The translations under genes and the position numbers were made by a program. From Haloarcula hispanica ATCC 33960 (GTDB taxonomy: Archaea > Halobacteriota > Halobacteria > Halobacteriales > Haloarculaceae): a stretch of 64,000 nucleotides of DNA. Every line of letters begins with the position of its first letter. Position 1 is the stretch's first letter. The stretch lies in the NCBI RefSeq assembly GCF_000223905.1, contig NC_015948.1, positions 496,001 to 560,000 of the forward strand, given 5' to 3'. The notes under the pieces are model-generated. The model worked only from the letters and a program-made list of their open reading frames with translations, did not search any database and had not been told where the DNA came from. Of this stretch, positions 52,435-62,615 are shown one piece after another.

Positions 52435-53085
52435 TCAGGCCGTCTGTGCGTCGACGGCGTCCTGAATATCGTTCCAGACCTCGTCGGGTGTCTGTTCGCC
52501 ATCGACGGCGACGAAGCCGTCGTGGTCCCCGTAGTGGTCGATGACCGGTGCGGTGTTGTCGTCGAACACGTCCAGTCGGTTGCGGACGGACTCCTCGTTG
52601 TCGTCGTCGCGCTGGATGAGGTCGCCGCCACAGTCGTCACAGACACCGTCCTCTTCGGGCTGATTGAACTCGACGTGGTAGTTCGTTCCGCAGTCGTCAC
52701 AGACCCGCCGGCCCGTGAGCCGGTCGACCAGCTCCTCTCGCGAGACATCGAGCGAGAGAATCACGTCGAGGTCGGTCATCCCTTCCAGCTCCTCGGCCTG
52801 TTCGAGATTGCGCGGGTAGCCGTCGAGTACGAACCCGTCGGCCTGGGACAGCGCTTCGTCGACGATAGCGTTGACCACCGCGTCCGGCACGAGGTCGCCC
52901 GCTTCCATGTATTCGCGGGGCGTGTCGTACTCGGTGTCCATGTCGCTGATGTCCATGTCCTTGTTCGCCCGGAGCGCGTCACCGGTCGTGATGTGTTCGA
53001 CGCCGTACTCTTCGGCGAGGTTGGCGCTCTGGGTCCCTTTGCCGGCTCCCGGCGGCCCGAGAATCAGGATTCGCGGATTCGACAT
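52435..53085 (-). CDS. adk: Adenylate kinase
   Basis: 216-residue adenylate kinase that interconverts ATP+AMP and 2 ADP. P-loop [10 protein letters not shown] (about 9-18); LID with four cysteines (CDDCGTNYH and CDDCGG), a zinc-lid type; FVLDGYPRN motif. The start [15 protein letters not shown] is at 53083-53085. Divergent from the peroxiredoxin gene. In archaea it is usually linked to secY; here secY is not found in the window. Confidence 0.95.
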   Translation of the reverse strand: MSNPRILILGPPGAGKGTQSANLAEEYGVEHITTGDALRANKDMDISDMDTEYDTPREYMEAGDLVPDAVVNAIVDEALSQADGFVLDGYPRNLEQAEELEGMTDLDVILSLDVSREELVDRLTGRRVCDDCGTNYHVEFNQPEEDGVCDDCGGDLIQRDDDNEESVRNRLDVFDDNTAPVIDHYGDHDGFVAVDGEQTPDEVWNDIQDAVDAQTA

Positions 53086-53189
53086 AGGAACGGTTTCCAA
53101 GGGGTCAGTTAAATGGTTGTCCAAATCCTGCCGTCGGGTCGTGCTGCCGCCACCCAAAGGTGTGTAGGCCCCGCTGACCAACCGACGGT

Positions 53190-53642
53190 ATGCTCGAACC
53201 CGGAGCGCCAGCGCCCAAGGTCAGCACCCAGAACCAGTTCGGCGAACCCGTCTCGCCCGACTTCGAGGAGCCCACGGTCGTGTATTTTTACCCCGAGGAC
53301 TTCACCGGCGGCTGTACCATCGAAGCCCGCGACTTCCAGGAACACCTCCCGCAGTTCCGCGAGGGCGGTATCACCGTCTACGGCGTCTCAATGGACGACG
53401 TGGCGACCCACGACGAGTTCGCCGAGGAGGAGGGCCTGCTGTACGACCTGCTGGCCGACCCCGACGGGGCCGTGGCCGAAGCGTTCGGCCTGGACACCAG
53501 TGGTGGCCGGACGGACCGCCGGACGTTCGTGCTGGCCGACGGCGAAGTGAAGTCCGTCTACGACCCAGCCCCCTCGAACCCCGAGGGCCACGCCGAGGAA
53601 GTGCTCCACGACGTTCGCAACGAGTACGTCCAGGGTGGATAG
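53190..53642 (+). CDS. Peroxiredoxin, Bcp/PrxQ type
   Basis: 150-residue thiol peroxidase. The peroxidatic Cys lies in [13 protein letters not shown] (about residue 37), in the PEDFTGGCT motif of the family. The resolving Cys in the +5 position is absent (typical 1-Cys variant). Starts [17 protein letters not shown]. Divergent from adk. Confidence 0.9.
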   Translation: MLEPGAPAPKVSTQNQFGEPVSPDFEEPTVVYFYPEDFTGGCTIEARDFQEHLPQFREGGITVYGVSMDDVATHDEFAEEEGLLYDLLADPDGAVAEAFGLDTSGGRTDRRTFVLADGEVKSVYDPAPSNPEGHAEEVLHDVRNEYVQGG

Positions 53643-53687
53643 ACGGCTGTAGCCTGTTTTGCCGCGACAGCATACCGACCACCAGTC

Positions 53688-54563
53688 TCAGAACACTTCA
53701 GCGCCGCCGCCGATTCGGGTCTGGTACACGCGGGCATCGACGCCGCAGTCGCCGAAGGCGTCGAGCATCGTGCTCGCGATTTTCCGCCGGTCTTCCTCGG
53801 CACAGGCGGCGATAACCGTCGGACCAGCCCCGGAGATGGTGACACCGGTCGCACCGGCCGTCAGCGCGGCCTCGCGGACCTGTTCGTAGCCGTCGATGAG
53901 TTTCGCGCGGGCCGGCGTCACCACGGTGTCGTGCATCCCCTGACCGACGAGTTCGGGGTCGTCGCGGTGCATCCCCGTCGTCAGCGACGCGGCGTTGCCG
54001 ACCGTCTCTACCATCTGATCGACGCGGGCGGTCTCGGGGACGACGTTGCGCGCGTCCCGCGTGGAAACGACGATGTCGGGGAGACAGGCGACGAGGGGGA
54101 TGTCGGCATCGACCTGCGTGACGCCCTTCTCGGTCGCGATGGTGAACCCGCCCATGATGGAGGGGGCCACGTTGTCGTCGTGGGCGTCCCCGGAGACGAC
54201 GGCCTCGCCCTTGGCGGCGATTGGGACCAGTTCCTCGCGGGAGTAGCCGCGGTCGTACAGTTCGTTCAGCCCGACGGCCGCCGCGGCGGCGCTGGCCGCG
54301 GAGGAGCCCAGCCCCGATGCGGGACGGACCCCCTTGTCTATCTGAATGCGTGCCGGCGCATCGAGCGCCTCGGCGACCGCGCCGACGGTGTTTTTGTCGG
54401 GGTCCTCCGGGATATACTGGCTGCCAGCGCCAGTCATTTCGATGGTGACCCGGTCGGCCTTCTCCAGACGGACGACGTCGGCCGGACGCTCCAGTGCGAC
54501 GCCGAACACGTCGAAGCCGCTCCCGAGGTTCGCACTGGTAGCCGGCGCCCGGACTGTCAGCAT
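53688..54563 (-). CDS. thrB: Homoserine kinase (GHMP family)
   Basis: 291-residue GHMP kinase. N-terminal MLTVRAPATSANLGSGFDVFGVAL matches ThrB; the ATP motif is GLGSSAASAAAAAVG (about 88-102) and the C-terminal GHMP motif is ATGVTISGAGPTVIA. Phosphorylates homoserine for threonine synthesis. The start MLTVRAP is at 54561-54563. Divergent from the histidine kinase gene. Confidence 0.92.
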   Translation of the reverse strand: MLTVRAPATSANLGSGFDVFGVALERPADVVRLEKADRVTIEMTGAGSQYIPEDPDKNTVGAVAEALDAPARIQIDKGVRPASGLGSSAASAAAAAVGLNELYDRGYSREELVPIAAKGEAVVSGDAHDDNVAPSIMGGFTIATEKGVTQVDADIPLVACLPDIVVSTRDARNVVPETARVDQMVETVGNAASLTTGMHRDDPELVGQGMHDTVVTPARAKLIDGYEQVREAALTAGATGVTISGAGPTVIAACAEEDRRKIASTMLDAFGDCGVDARVYQTRIGGGAEVF

Positions 54564-54686
54564 GCCTGCGAATTTCAGCAGTGTAGGCAAAAAGGTAGCG
54601 AACCGACACTGTGGCCGTTTCGCAGTACTGAGAACGCGGCCCAAAGGCATAATACAGGGAAACCTGACGTTGGAATAGGTATCGAT

Positions 54687-56918
54687 ATGGATGTCGACAT
54701 CGCCACGGTCGCCATCCTCGGGAACGCGGGTGGGGCGCTCATCGGTTTCGCAATCGCTGTCGTCGCCGCCCGAAACCAGGATGTCCCCGGCGCTCGCCAG
54801 TACGGCTGGCTCGCGGTCGCTGGGGGCTGCTGGTGTGCTCTCTCGATATGGCAGATACTAGTTTCGGACCCCGCCGCTGTCAGGACAGTGTACCTGCTGT
54901 CGCGAACCGCCGCTATGCAGGTCATCGGGCTCTGGGTCGTCTTCGCGCTCGTCTACACCGGCCGACAGTCGTGGCTTCGGCCATCGTCTCTCGTCCCGCT
55001 GTTTCTCGTGGTGAACGCGGACGTGCTGTTACTGCTGACGGACCAGGCACACGACCTCGTCGAAGTGGCGGCCGTGCCTGTCACTCAGCTCGGTACGACG
55101 CTGGTCGCCATCCAGCGTGGTCCCACGTTCGCGGTACTTCTCGCCGTCAGTTACGGGCTGTTACTGCTCGGATACGCACTCCTGATTGAGTTCTTGTTCC
55201 GGTCGCAGAACGTCTATCGGCGACAGACAGCGGCGATCATTATCGGAACCGGCCTTCCGATATTCGTCGCTGTGCTGTATGATTTCGGCTACACGCCGCA
55301 CCCGGCCATCGACTTCACGCCGGTAGCGTTCTCGCTCAACGCGGTGCTCGTCGGCTGGGTACTGTTCAAGGACGAGTCGCTGTCTGTGACGACGCTGTCG
55401 GGTGACACCCTCGTCGACAACCTCCCCGACCCGGTCATCGCTCTCAACGACGACTGTGTCATCATTGATTACAACGCCGCGGCGGCCAGCGCACTGGATC
55501 AGCCGGACCCCGACGGAGAGTTGCTTGACGACCTCGTCCCGGGGCTCGTTGACCACATCGAGCGTGGCGAGGTGTTCTCGTTCGGAGATTCGTTCACGTA
55601 CTACAACCCACAGACGACGAGCCTCACCGACCAGTCCGGGACGGAACGCGGTCGGCTCGTCGTTCTCAGGGACGTGACCGGCCAGCAGCGCCGCCAGGAC
55701 CGACTCGAAGCGTTACAGGCCGCGACCCAGCAGTTTATCGAGGCCGAGACCGCCGAGGCGGTCGCGGAGATGGCTGTCGAGTTCGCGACGGCCGTCCTCG
55801 ACCAGAACGCGGCGGGCGTGTTCCTCGAAGACGACGGCATCCTCGAACCGGCCGTCATTAGCGAATCGATTGCGGAACACGTCGAGGACGAACTGCTGTA
55901 CGCCTCGCCGACGGACGAGCCCGAAAGCAAGCTCTGGAAGACATACGAAACCGGTGAGATACAGGCCGTCTCGCTCGATAAGGACGGACTCGACCCACTG
56001 GACAACGCGCTGATGCTGCCGCTTGGCTCCCACGGCGTGATGGCGATTACGTCCCACGACAGCACCCTCGCCACGGAGGACAGGCGATACGCCGCGATTC
56101 TGGCACAGACGACGCAGGTCGCCCTCGACCAGGTGGAACGCGAGCGCGAACTCCGCCAGAGCCGCAGTTCTGTCCAGCGACGCCGCGAGCAGATCGAGTT
56201 CTTCAACGGCGTCCTCAGACACTCGCTGCACAACGCGATGGTCGTCATCCGCGGCCGCGCGGAGCACATCAGAACCGACGTGCCGCGGTCGAAACGACGG
56301 CATCTCGACAGCATCAGCAACTGGTGTGGGAAGCTCACGGAGATGAGCGAAACGATCCGGGATATCAACAACACCGTGACGGCGAGCGAAGCTGAGCGGT
56401 TGGACGCCGTCGACCTCAACGCCACACTCCGTCGCTCGATTGAGTCGCTCCGGGTCGAGTACGATTCGGTATCGATCTCCTGTGAACTGGACGGAGACTA
56501 CAGCGTGCAGGCGAACGAACTGCTCGAAGAGGTCCTCCTGAGCATCCTCCGGAACGCGGTCGACCACAACAACGCTGACACCCCGCAAGTGACCGTCTCG
56601 GTCCAGCAGGCCAGCGACTGGCTGCAGGTCCGTATCGCCGACGACGGCCCCGGAATGAGCGACGAACTGAAGACGACGGTGTTCGAACGCGGGCTCTCGC
56701 CCGACCAGACCGCTGGCGGCTTCGGCCTCTACTTCGTCTCGGTCATGATGGACCTGTACGGCGGGACGCTCTGGTTCGAGGACAACCACCCGACGGGGAC
56801 CGTCGCGATCCTCGAATTCCAGCAGGCGGTGACGGGTGATGAGGCGGAAGATGACTTCGGACCCGACGACACGGAGACGGCGGCGACCGAAGCGCAAACT
56901 AAATCCCACGACCGCTGA
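54687..56918 (+). CDS. Membrane histidine kinase with PAS and GAF domains
   Basis: 743-residue two-component sensor. The N-terminal about 220 residues contain seven-helix-type membrane segments (like the 7TM N-terminal histidine-kinase module). Then PAS (about 235-330, LPDPVIALNDDCVIIDYNAAAASAL), GAF (about 345-490, VLDQNAAGVFLEDDG), the H-box region with FFNGVLRHSLHNAM at about 505, and HATPase with DNNADTP-type N-box (NAVDHNNADTP) and G-box DDGPGMSDE. No response regulator follows. Start at 54687. Confidence 0.93.
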   Translation: MDVDIATVAILGNAGGALIGFAIAVVAARNQDVPGARQYGWLAVAGGCWCALSIWQILVSDPAAVRTVYLLSRTAAMQVIGLWVVFALVYTGRQSWLRPSSLVPLFLVVNADVLLLLTDQAHDLVEVAAVPVTQLGTTLVAIQRGPTFAVLLAVSYGLLLLGYALLIEFLFRSQNVYRRQTAAIIIGTGLPIFVAVLYDFGYTPHPAIDFTPVAFSLNAVLVGWVLFKDESLSVTTLSGDTLVDNLPDPVIALNDDCVIIDYNAAAASALDQPDPDGELLDDLVPGLVDHIERGEVFSFGDSFTYYNPQTTSLTDQSGTERGRLVVLRDVTGQQRRQDRLEALQAATQQFIEAETAEAVAEMAVEFATAVLDQNAAGVFLEDDGILEPAVISESIAEHVEDELLYASPTDEPESKLWKTYETGEIQAVSLDKDGLDPLDNALMLPLGSHGVMAITSHDSTLATEDRRYAAILAQTTQVALDQVERERELRQSRSSVQRRREQIEFFNGVLRHSLHNAMVVIRGRAEHIRTDVPRSKRRHLDSISNWCGKLTEMSETIRDINNTVTASEAERLDAVDLNATLRRSIESLRVEYDSVSISCELDGDYSVQANELLEEVLLSILRNAVDHNNADTPQVTVSVQQASDWLQVRIADDGPGMSDELKTTVFERGLSPDQTAGGFGLYFVSVMMDLYGGTLWFEDNHPTGTVAILEFQQAVTGDEAEDDFGPDDTETAATEAQTKSHDR

Positions 56919-56929
56919 TAGGTCGGGGT

Positions 56930-58291
56930 ATGATTGGCGTCGTCGGTGGCGGTATCGCCGGCCTCTCGGCAGCGTACCGGCTCCAGCAACGCGGCCACGA
57001 GGTCCGTGTGTTCGAAGCGAGCGAGGATCTGGGCGGCCTGGCAGCGACCTACGAGACGGCCGGGGACCCCATCGAGAAGTTCTATCACCACCTCTCGAAA
57101 TCCGAGGAAACCATCGTCGAACTCGCCGAGGACCTGGGCCTCGGTGACGCGGTCGAGTGGCACATCGGGGAGAACGCCTACTACGTCGACGGCGTCGTCC
57201 ACCCCATGGACAAGCCCTGGGAGATCCTCTCGTACCCGCATCTCTCGCTGTACGACACGTTCCGGCTGGGGATGCTCGTCCTCGACATCGACGTTCGCGG
57301 CGGCATCCCGTCGTTCGACACCTACGAACGCTTAGAGGACTTCGAGGACGTGCCCATCGAGGAGTTCGTCGTCGACCACACTACCCGGGGCGTCTACGAG
57401 AACTTTTTCGAGCCGCTGCTCGATGCGAAGTTCGGCGACCGGAAAGACGACGTGAGCGCCGCGTGGCTACTCGGCCGAGTCAAATTCCGCGGCGAGCGGG
57501 ACATCCTGAACGGCGAGATTCTGGGCTACTTCGACGGCGGATTCGGTCGCCTGCTCGACGCGCTGGTCGACGCCGTCGGCCGCGATAGCATCGTGACGGG
57601 CACACGCGTGTCCGAGGTCGACACGAGCGGCGGGGCCGTCTCGTCGTTGACGGCCACGGACGGAACCGAGACGACGGTTCACGAAGTCGACAGCGTTGTC
57701 GTCGCGACGATGCCGACCGTGCTGGAAGACCTGACCGGCTACACCTGTGACATCGATTTCCAGGGGACGGTGTGTTCGGTCATCAGCATGGACGAACCCC
57801 TGCTGGATACGTACTGGCTGAACATCGCCGACACCGCCCCTTTCGGCGCGCTCATCGAGCACACCAACTTCGTCTCCGCGGAGCGGTACGGCGGCGAACA
57901 TCTCCTGTACGTCGCCCGCTACATTCAGGACGAATCCGAAGCCATCTGGCAACAGAGCGACGACGAGGTCGCCGAGACGTGGCTGCAGGGCATCGAATCG
58001 CTCTTCCCTGATTTCGACCGCGACGCCGTCAACTGGGTTCGAACAGGGCGCAATCCACGGACTGCGCCGGTCTACGAACGCGGGTATCTCGACATGGTCA
58101 TCCCGTACGACCTGAGCGACGCCGTCGCGGACGGCCTCTACTACGCCGGGATGGCCTCACGTGCCCAGTACCCGGAGCGCTCGCTCAACGGCGGTATCGT
58201 CGCGGGCTTCGAATGCGCCGACCGCATCGCACGCGACCCGTCTGCGGCGACGAAAATCGACGATTCGCCGCTTTCGGAAGCCCAACGCTGA
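56930..58291 (+). CDS. FAD-dependent amine-oxidase/protoporphyrinogen-oxidase-like oxidoreductase
   Basis: 453-residue flavoprotein. FAD-binding GGGIAGLSAAYRLQQRGHEVRVFEA at the N terminus and a C-terminal motif GLYYAGMASRAQYPERSLNGGIVAGF, matching NAD(P)-binding amine oxidase-like proteins. It starts 11 bases after the histidine kinase, likely co-transcribed. Substrate unknown; carotenoid- or porphyrin-type desaturase relatives are possible. Confidence 0.88.
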   Translation: MIGVVGGGIAGLSAAYRLQQRGHEVRVFEASEDLGGLAATYETAGDPIEKFYHHLSKSEETIVELAEDLGLGDAVEWHIGENAYYVDGVVHPMDKPWEILSYPHLSLYDTFRLGMLVLDIDVRGGIPSFDTYERLEDFEDVPIEEFVVDHTTRGVYENFFEPLLDAKFGDRKDDVSAAWLLGRVKFRGERDILNGEILGYFDGGFGRLLDALVDAVGRDSIVTGTRVSEVDTSGGAVSSLTATDGTETTVHEVDSVVVATMPTVLEDLTGYTCDIDFQGTVCSVISMDEPLLDTYWLNIADTAPFGALIEHTNFVSAERYGGEHLLYVARYIQDESEAIWQQSDDEVAETWLQGIESLFPDFDRDAVNWVRTGRNPRTAPVYERGYLDMVIPYDLSDAVADGLYYAGMASRAQYPERSLNGGIVAGFECADRIARDPSAATKIDDSPLSEAQR

Positions 58292-58396
58292 GGGCTTTGC
58301 TGCCCGAGTCGATATCCTACGCTCCGGCCATATGTTGGCTGCCCCTTCTGATTACGGCTGATACAGCGAAAAACAGGCCTCCGACCGCCGTCTAGC

Positions 58397-59005
58397 TCAG
58401 TCGCCGGCCGCGCTTTCCACGTCGTCCTCGTCGATGACCGGCGCGTCGGTCGGGCTCACGTCGTCCGGTTCCTCGCGGCCGCCACCGACGACCATCTCGC
58501 CGTCCTCGGTTTCGACGTAGACGTCGTCAGCAAAGCCACCGACGGCGTGGGGGTGTTCCGGCTCGTCCAGTCGCTCTGGCGTCGACGGCGCGTCGGTGAC
58601 GCCGCCGGCCGGCCGGAACGTCCCGAGCGGGTCGTCGATGGTGATGTCGTGGGCGTCGAAGAAGTCCGCGTACCGCTCGTAGTGGGCTTCGAGTTCGTCG
58701 GCCGGGAACTCCATCATCTCCGTCCAGCCGTGGTTGTAGAAGTCGAAGTTCGCCTGGATGTGGGTTATCTCCCGGGCCTCGGCCTCCGAGTAATCTGCCT
58801 GGAGCGTGGCCACGTAGGTGTCCATCGTGGCGTCGAAGAAGTCGTCGAGGTGGTCACGCCGCTCCTCCCGGTGGGCCTCGTCGGCCTTCCCGAGGAAGAT
58901 TTTGGTGTGGAGTTTCACCAGCCCGTAGTTGGCCACCGACCGGACGCCGGGCGTGGTCAGCGCCTTCTTGCTCGCCCAGTGGCGCGGGTTCTGGTATATT
59001 TTCAT
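58397..59005 (-). CDS. DUF6149-like conserved haloarchaeal protein
   Basis: 202-residue soluble protein. MKIYQNPRHWASKKALTTPGVRSVANYGLVKLHTKIFLG is a conserved N terminus; the middle is helical (THIQANFDFYNHGWTEMMEF), and the last 70 residues form an acidic tail. It corresponds to DUF6149 as I recall the family; function unknown. The start at 59003-59005 was chosen over longer upstream frames. It is divergent from the FAD oxidoreductase gene that follows. Confidence 0.78.
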   Translation of the reverse strand: MKIYQNPRHWASKKALTTPGVRSVANYGLVKLHTKIFLGKADEAHREERRDHLDDFFDATMDTYVATLQADYSEAEAREITHIQANFDFYNHGWTEMMEFPADELEAHYERYADFFDAHDITIDDPLGTFRPAGGVTDAPSTPERLDEPEHPHAVGGFADDVYVETEDGEMVVGGGREEPDDVSPTDAPVIDEDDVESAAGD

Positions 59006-59136
59006 TTCGATCACCGATACGGGCCCCAGCGCCTTCAAATCCTCGACTATCGGCGTCCTTCGCGGTGTTCCGCGCAATATCGCAAACGATACGCAGATAG
59101 CAATCCACATTAAGCCCGATTTCGTATCGGCCGTAC

Positions 59137-60387
59137 ATGAGCACGTCGCACGTAATCATCGGTGACGGCATCGCGGGTGCGTCCGCAGCCGAGACAATCC
59201 GGGAAGCGGACCCGGACGCGTCGGTCACAGTCCTGACCGACGAGGGGGAGGCACTGTATAACCGGATCCTCATCAAGGAGTTCGCCAAGGGGAAGCTGCC
59301 GGAAGCGCCGATCTCCATTCACGAGCCGGAGTGGTACGACGAGCGTGACATCGACCTGCAGCTGAACACCCACGTAACGGACATCGATCCCGACGCTCAC
59401 GAGATCCACACCCACAAGGGGGACACCTACGAGTACGACAAGCTGCTGGTGGCCACGGGCGGGACGCCAGCACAGCTACCGGTCGAGAACAGCGACGCCG
59501 ACGGCATCCACCACTTCTGGACGTTCCAGGACGCGCGTGGCATCCGCGAGCACGCTGATGAGTCCGATCAGGGCATCATCGTCGGGGCGGGCCTGCTCGG
59601 CATCGACCTCGCGGCGGTCTGTGCCGCTCAGGAAATCGACGCGAAGTACCTGATGCGTGGCAACCGCTGGTGGCGCTACGCGCTCTCGGAGGACGGCGCG
59701 GAGATCATCCACGAGGCCCTCGAAGAGAACGGCGTCGAACCCGTCTTCGAGTCCGGCGTCGACCACTTCGAAGTCGACGACGACGGCCACGTCACCGGTG
59801 CCGTCGACCCCGACGGCAACCACTACGACGGCGAGTGGGCCGGCGTCGCTATCGGCCTCGATTTCAACACCGAGTTCCTCAACGGAACGGGGCTCGAACT
59901 CGACGACGGCGTCGTCGTCGACGAGTACATGCAGACCAACGTCGAGGACATCTACGCCGCGGGCGACCTCACCAAGTTCTACGACACCATCCTCGACTCC
60001 CAGGCGCAAAACGGCGCGTGGGGCTCGGCCAAGGAACAGGGGTCGGTCGCCGGGACGAACATGGTCGCAGACGCCGAGGAGAAGGAGTTCCGCTGGGTCT
60101 CCTCGTACTCCATCACGCACTTCGACTTCCCGTTCCTCTCCTTCGGGCACCCGACCCGCGGCGACGACGAGGCCGAACGGAAGTACTCCGACAGCGAGTG
60201 GCGGCGTCTCGCCTTCGAGGACGGACAGCTCATCGGCGGCGTGCTGATCGGCGACCTCTCACAGCAGTCGGCGTTCAAACAGCTCATCCGCGAAGAGCGG
60301 CAGGTCGCCGACAAGAAGGAACTGCTGCTGGAGAAGGAAGTGGACCTCGAAGAAGTCAAGGCACAGACGCCCGCACCGGCCGAATAA
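59137..60387 (+). CDS. NAD(P)/FAD-dependent oxidoreductase (nitrite/rubredoxin reductase-like)
   Basis: 416-residue pyridine nucleotide-disulphide oxidoreductase-like protein. FAD site MSTSHVIIGDGIAGASAAETI at the start; NAD(P) site GIIVGAGLLGIDLAAVCAAQ about residue 150; second FAD site VEDIYAAGDLTKF about residue 275. No redox disulphide. Resembles the NADH-dependent component of nitrite reductase or rubredoxin/ferredoxin reductases, and could reduce a ferredoxin. Substrate unknown. Confidence 0.9.
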   Translation: MSTSHVIIGDGIAGASAAETIREADPDASVTVLTDEGEALYNRILIKEFAKGKLPEAPISIHEPEWYDERDIDLQLNTHVTDIDPDAHEIHTHKGDTYEYDKLLVATGGTPAQLPVENSDADGIHHFWTFQDARGIREHADESDQGIIVGAGLLGIDLAAVCAAQEIDAKYLMRGNRWWRYALSEDGAEIIHEALEENGVEPVFESGVDHFEVDDDGHVTGAVDPDGNHYDGEWAGVAIGLDFNTEFLNGTGLELDDGVVVDEYMQTNVEDIYAAGDLTKFYDTILDSQAQNGAWGSAKEQGSVAGTNMVADAEEKEFRWVSSYSITHFDFPFLSFGHPTRGDDEAERKYSDSEWRRLAFEDGQLIGGVLIGDLSQQSAFKQLIREERQVADKKELLLEKEVDLEEVKAQTPAPAE

Positions 60388-60430
60388 GGCTCGCCGACAC
60401 CGATCTTTTTCAGCGCTGCGGACGTTAGCG

Positions 60431-60661
60431 ATGCGTATGCGCAACGCCCTCTCCCGCGTCGTTGCTTGGCTCAGCCGCCGCAGCGACCGGTCGGGTGAGG
60501 CAGACAAAACGGGCGACGAGAGCGGCGGCTTCGCCGGCTCGCGGCTCGATGCGTCGGTCAATCAGGGGCACGGTCAGGGCGACCCACGGGCCGCCAGCGA
60601 GATGGCGGCGGTCCAAGCGGAGGCCGACCGGCTCACACAGACGGACCAGCACCGCGAATAA
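60431..60661 (+). CDS. Small hypothetical protein
   Basis: 76-residue hydrophilic protein, N-terminal basic (MRMRNALSRVVAWLSRRSDR), then Gly/Ser/Asp-rich. No domain recognised. Possible start 60431 or 60437. It lies between two better supported genes on the same strand. Confidence 0.5.
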   Translation: MRMRNALSRVVAWLSRRSDRSGEADKTGDESGGFAGSRLDASVNQGHGQGDPRAASEMAAVQAEADRLTQTDQHRE

Positions 60662-60713
60662 CTGCCAGCGGGAGAACGACGCTCTTTTTTCGCCCTAAGG
60701 CGGAGAGTCGCGT

Positions 60714-61130
60714 ATGGATGGCGGCAGCGGCGATATGACACTCGCGTTCGACCTCGACGCCCTCAAGCAACTGGCCTACCCGGACAGCGTGTTCAACGAC
60801 GCGCGCCAGTGGTCTGAGTACGTCGGCGTCATCTCCGAACAGCCCACTTACGTCGTGACCAACTTCACCCGGAAACACCGGATCAGACAGGACTTCTTCT
60901 CAGGGCCGCGCGGCCGCGAGGAGAGCCTCGAAAACGTCAAAGAGCAGTTCGACACTGACCGACACGTCTTCGTCGGCGCTGACGACGAGGACGCCGATCT
61001 CGCCGAAACGGCGGGCTGGGAGTACCTCCCCGTCACGCAGGCCGCAGAGGCGGCCGACTGGGACCTTGGCGAACCCGAGACGCCGGACACAGCAACTGAC
61101 GAGGACGAGCAGCGCGACGACTGGCCGTAA
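60714..61130 (+). CDS. Hypothetical protein (haloarchaeal)
   Basis: 138-residue acidic soluble protein. Segments LAFDLDALKQLAYPDSVFNDARQWSEYVGVI and GWEYLPVTQAAEAADWDL; no known domain. A later ATG at 60735 is an alternative start; a GGAG sits about 12 bases before 60714. Function unknown. Confidence 0.7.
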   Translation: MDGGSGDMTLAFDLDALKQLAYPDSVFNDARQWSEYVGVISEQPTYVVTNFTRKHRIRQDFFSGPRGREESLENVKEQFDTDRHVFVGADDEDADLAETAGWEYLPVTQAAEAADWDLGEPETPDTATDEDEQRDDWP

Positions 61131-61204
61131 GCGGCACAGTCCCGCCGTCGGCGGGTATCTACGATTCGACTAGTTTTATATTTTCCCGGAGAGCGACTGA
61201 AGAT

Positions 61205-61978
61205 ATGGCCCTCCAGATCGGCCGTGCCTTCCAGGACGGTATTGACGAACTACTCAGCGAACGTGGGGCGATGTTTGCCGGCGTATTCATCGTCTATGGA
61301 TTGCTCAGCTCTGTTGTCTGGGCGTCACTTTCGCAGGCGTTCACAGAACTGTTTCTGGGGCGACTGCCGAGCGATGCACAGGTAAATCAGGCAGCAATGG
61401 CTGGGGGTACCCCACTGGCACTCGACCTGCCGCTTGCAGTTGCTGGCGTCGGTGCGCTCGTGTTGCTTATCCTCAATGAGGCGCTGAACATCGTCGCAAT
61501 CCGTGCCTTTGCCAGTGATGACCGCGAACCGATTCCCGACAATGTGGGCCGACGGCTCGGGAGGACCGTTGTGGTCGCGATCGCAGCCGGCATCCTCACC
61601 ACTATCGCAGTGGGTATCGGCCTCATTCTACTCATCATCCCCGGACTGGTGTTTGGACTCCTGTTCTTCTTTGTCCGACAGGAGATTGCACTGAACGACA
61701 GCGGCGTTATCGAATCAATTAGCAACAGTGTCAGCGTCGTCATCGACAACCTCCTCGCCACGTTCGTTCTGGCTATTGTGCTCGTGGTGCTTGGATTCGT
61801 TCTCGGAGGTGCCGTCAGCTTCCTCCCAATCTCGTTGCCGCCGATGGTGTTGGCGACAGTCTCTACTGTCTTCTCAAGTGTCGTCAGCGTCTTCTCAATC
61901 GCTGTGACGACTGTCGCGTACCTCCAAGCAACGGGGTCCAGCTACACACAGGATACAGAGTCCATCGGCGGGCTCTAA
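61205..61978 (+). CDS. Membrane protein, function unknown
   Basis: 257-residue protein with at least five hydrophobic segments, among them FAGVFIVYGLLSSVVW, PLAVAGVGALVLLILNEALNIV, VVVAIAAGILTTIAVGIGLILLIIPGLVFGLLFFF and LLATFVLAIVLVVLGFVLGGAV. Segments around FAGVFIVYG and VRQEIALNDSGVIESISNS resemble the DUF4013-type or glycerophosphoryl-membrane families, but no certain assignment. Two such membrane proteins occur in the window (see 29603). Confidence 0.72.
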   Translation: MALQIGRAFQDGIDELLSERGAMFAGVFIVYGLLSSVVWASLSQAFTELFLGRLPSDAQVNQAAMAGGTPLALDLPLAVAGVGALVLLILNEALNIVAIRAFASDDREPIPDNVGRRLGRTVVVAIAAGILTTIAVGIGLILLIIPGLVFGLLFFFVRQEIALNDSGVIESISNSVSVVIDNLLATFVLAIVLVVLGFVLGGAVSFLPISLPPMVLATVSTVFSSVVSVFSIAVTTVAYLQATGSSYTQDTESIGGL

Positions 61979-62032
61979 CCCGCTGTAGTCCGTATCGCGG
62001 CCTTTAACCACGCGAGCGACCAATCACGGGTA

Positions 62033-62566
62033 ATGGCTGAACCGCGCGTGCCCGGTGGGCGCGAGTCCGAACTCGAACTGGCCTGTGGCGAACTTGTCGA
62101 CACGCATGACCTCCATCTGGGGATGCGGGAGTTCGCGTGTGACTGTGGGCAGACTCACGGCGTCGTGCTTGACCCGCACCCGCTGGCACGGTTCGTGCCG
62201 GAGTTTCTCACCGAGGTGCTACACGCGACTATCGAGACCAACGACGACTACGATGAGTTCACCACCGTCCACCTGATGGGCGTCGTCATGGAGGAGTTCC
62301 CCGAGAAGGTCGTCGCCGCCGACACCAGCGAGGACGGGTCAGTTGGCTTCTCGCTGGCATGGGTGAGTGACTTCGATTCCCGCCGTCTTCACGAAATCGT
62401 CGTCGAACTGCTCGTGGAACTGATGGAACACGCAATCAGCCACGCCGAGGACGACGACGTGATGGCGGAGTTCGAGGAGCAGATGCTCCAGTTCGACGTC
62501 GACGCGTTCGTCGAGCAGTACCGGGACGAGCGGAACTTCGACGGCCGGTCGGACACCGCCATCTGA
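62033..62566 (+). CDS. DUF5815-like conserved haloarchaeal protein
   Basis: 177-residue acidic soluble protein starting MAEPRVPGGRESELELACGELVDTHDLHLG, with Cys pair FACDCGQTHG near residue 35 that may bind a metal, and the helical C terminus ELLVELMEHAISHAEDDDVM. It fits DUF5815 as I recall it. Function unknown. Confidence 0.75.
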   Translation: MAEPRVPGGRESELELACGELVDTHDLHLGMREFACDCGQTHGVVLDPHPLARFVPEFLTEVLHATIETNDDYDEFTTVHLMGVVMEEFPEKVVAADTSEDGSVGFSLAWVSDFDSRRLHEIVVELLVELMEHAISHAEDDDVMAEFEEQMLQFDVDAFVEQYRDERNFDGRSDTAI

Positions 62567-62615
62567 GGCCGACTGCGACCTGAGTACTTAGTTGGTCCGG
62601 TCCCCACGCTGACGC

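Noticed and set aside
50905..53112. 735-codon open frame on the plus strand over cmk, DUF106 and adk
   Set aside because: It is antisense to three well supported genes with clear motifs. Long antisense frames arise from GC-rich codon bias in haloarchaea.
53931..54686. Upstream extension of the histidine kinase frame over thrB
   Set aside because: It is antisense to thrB, which has clear GHMP motifs. The kinase starts with a membrane helix at 54687.
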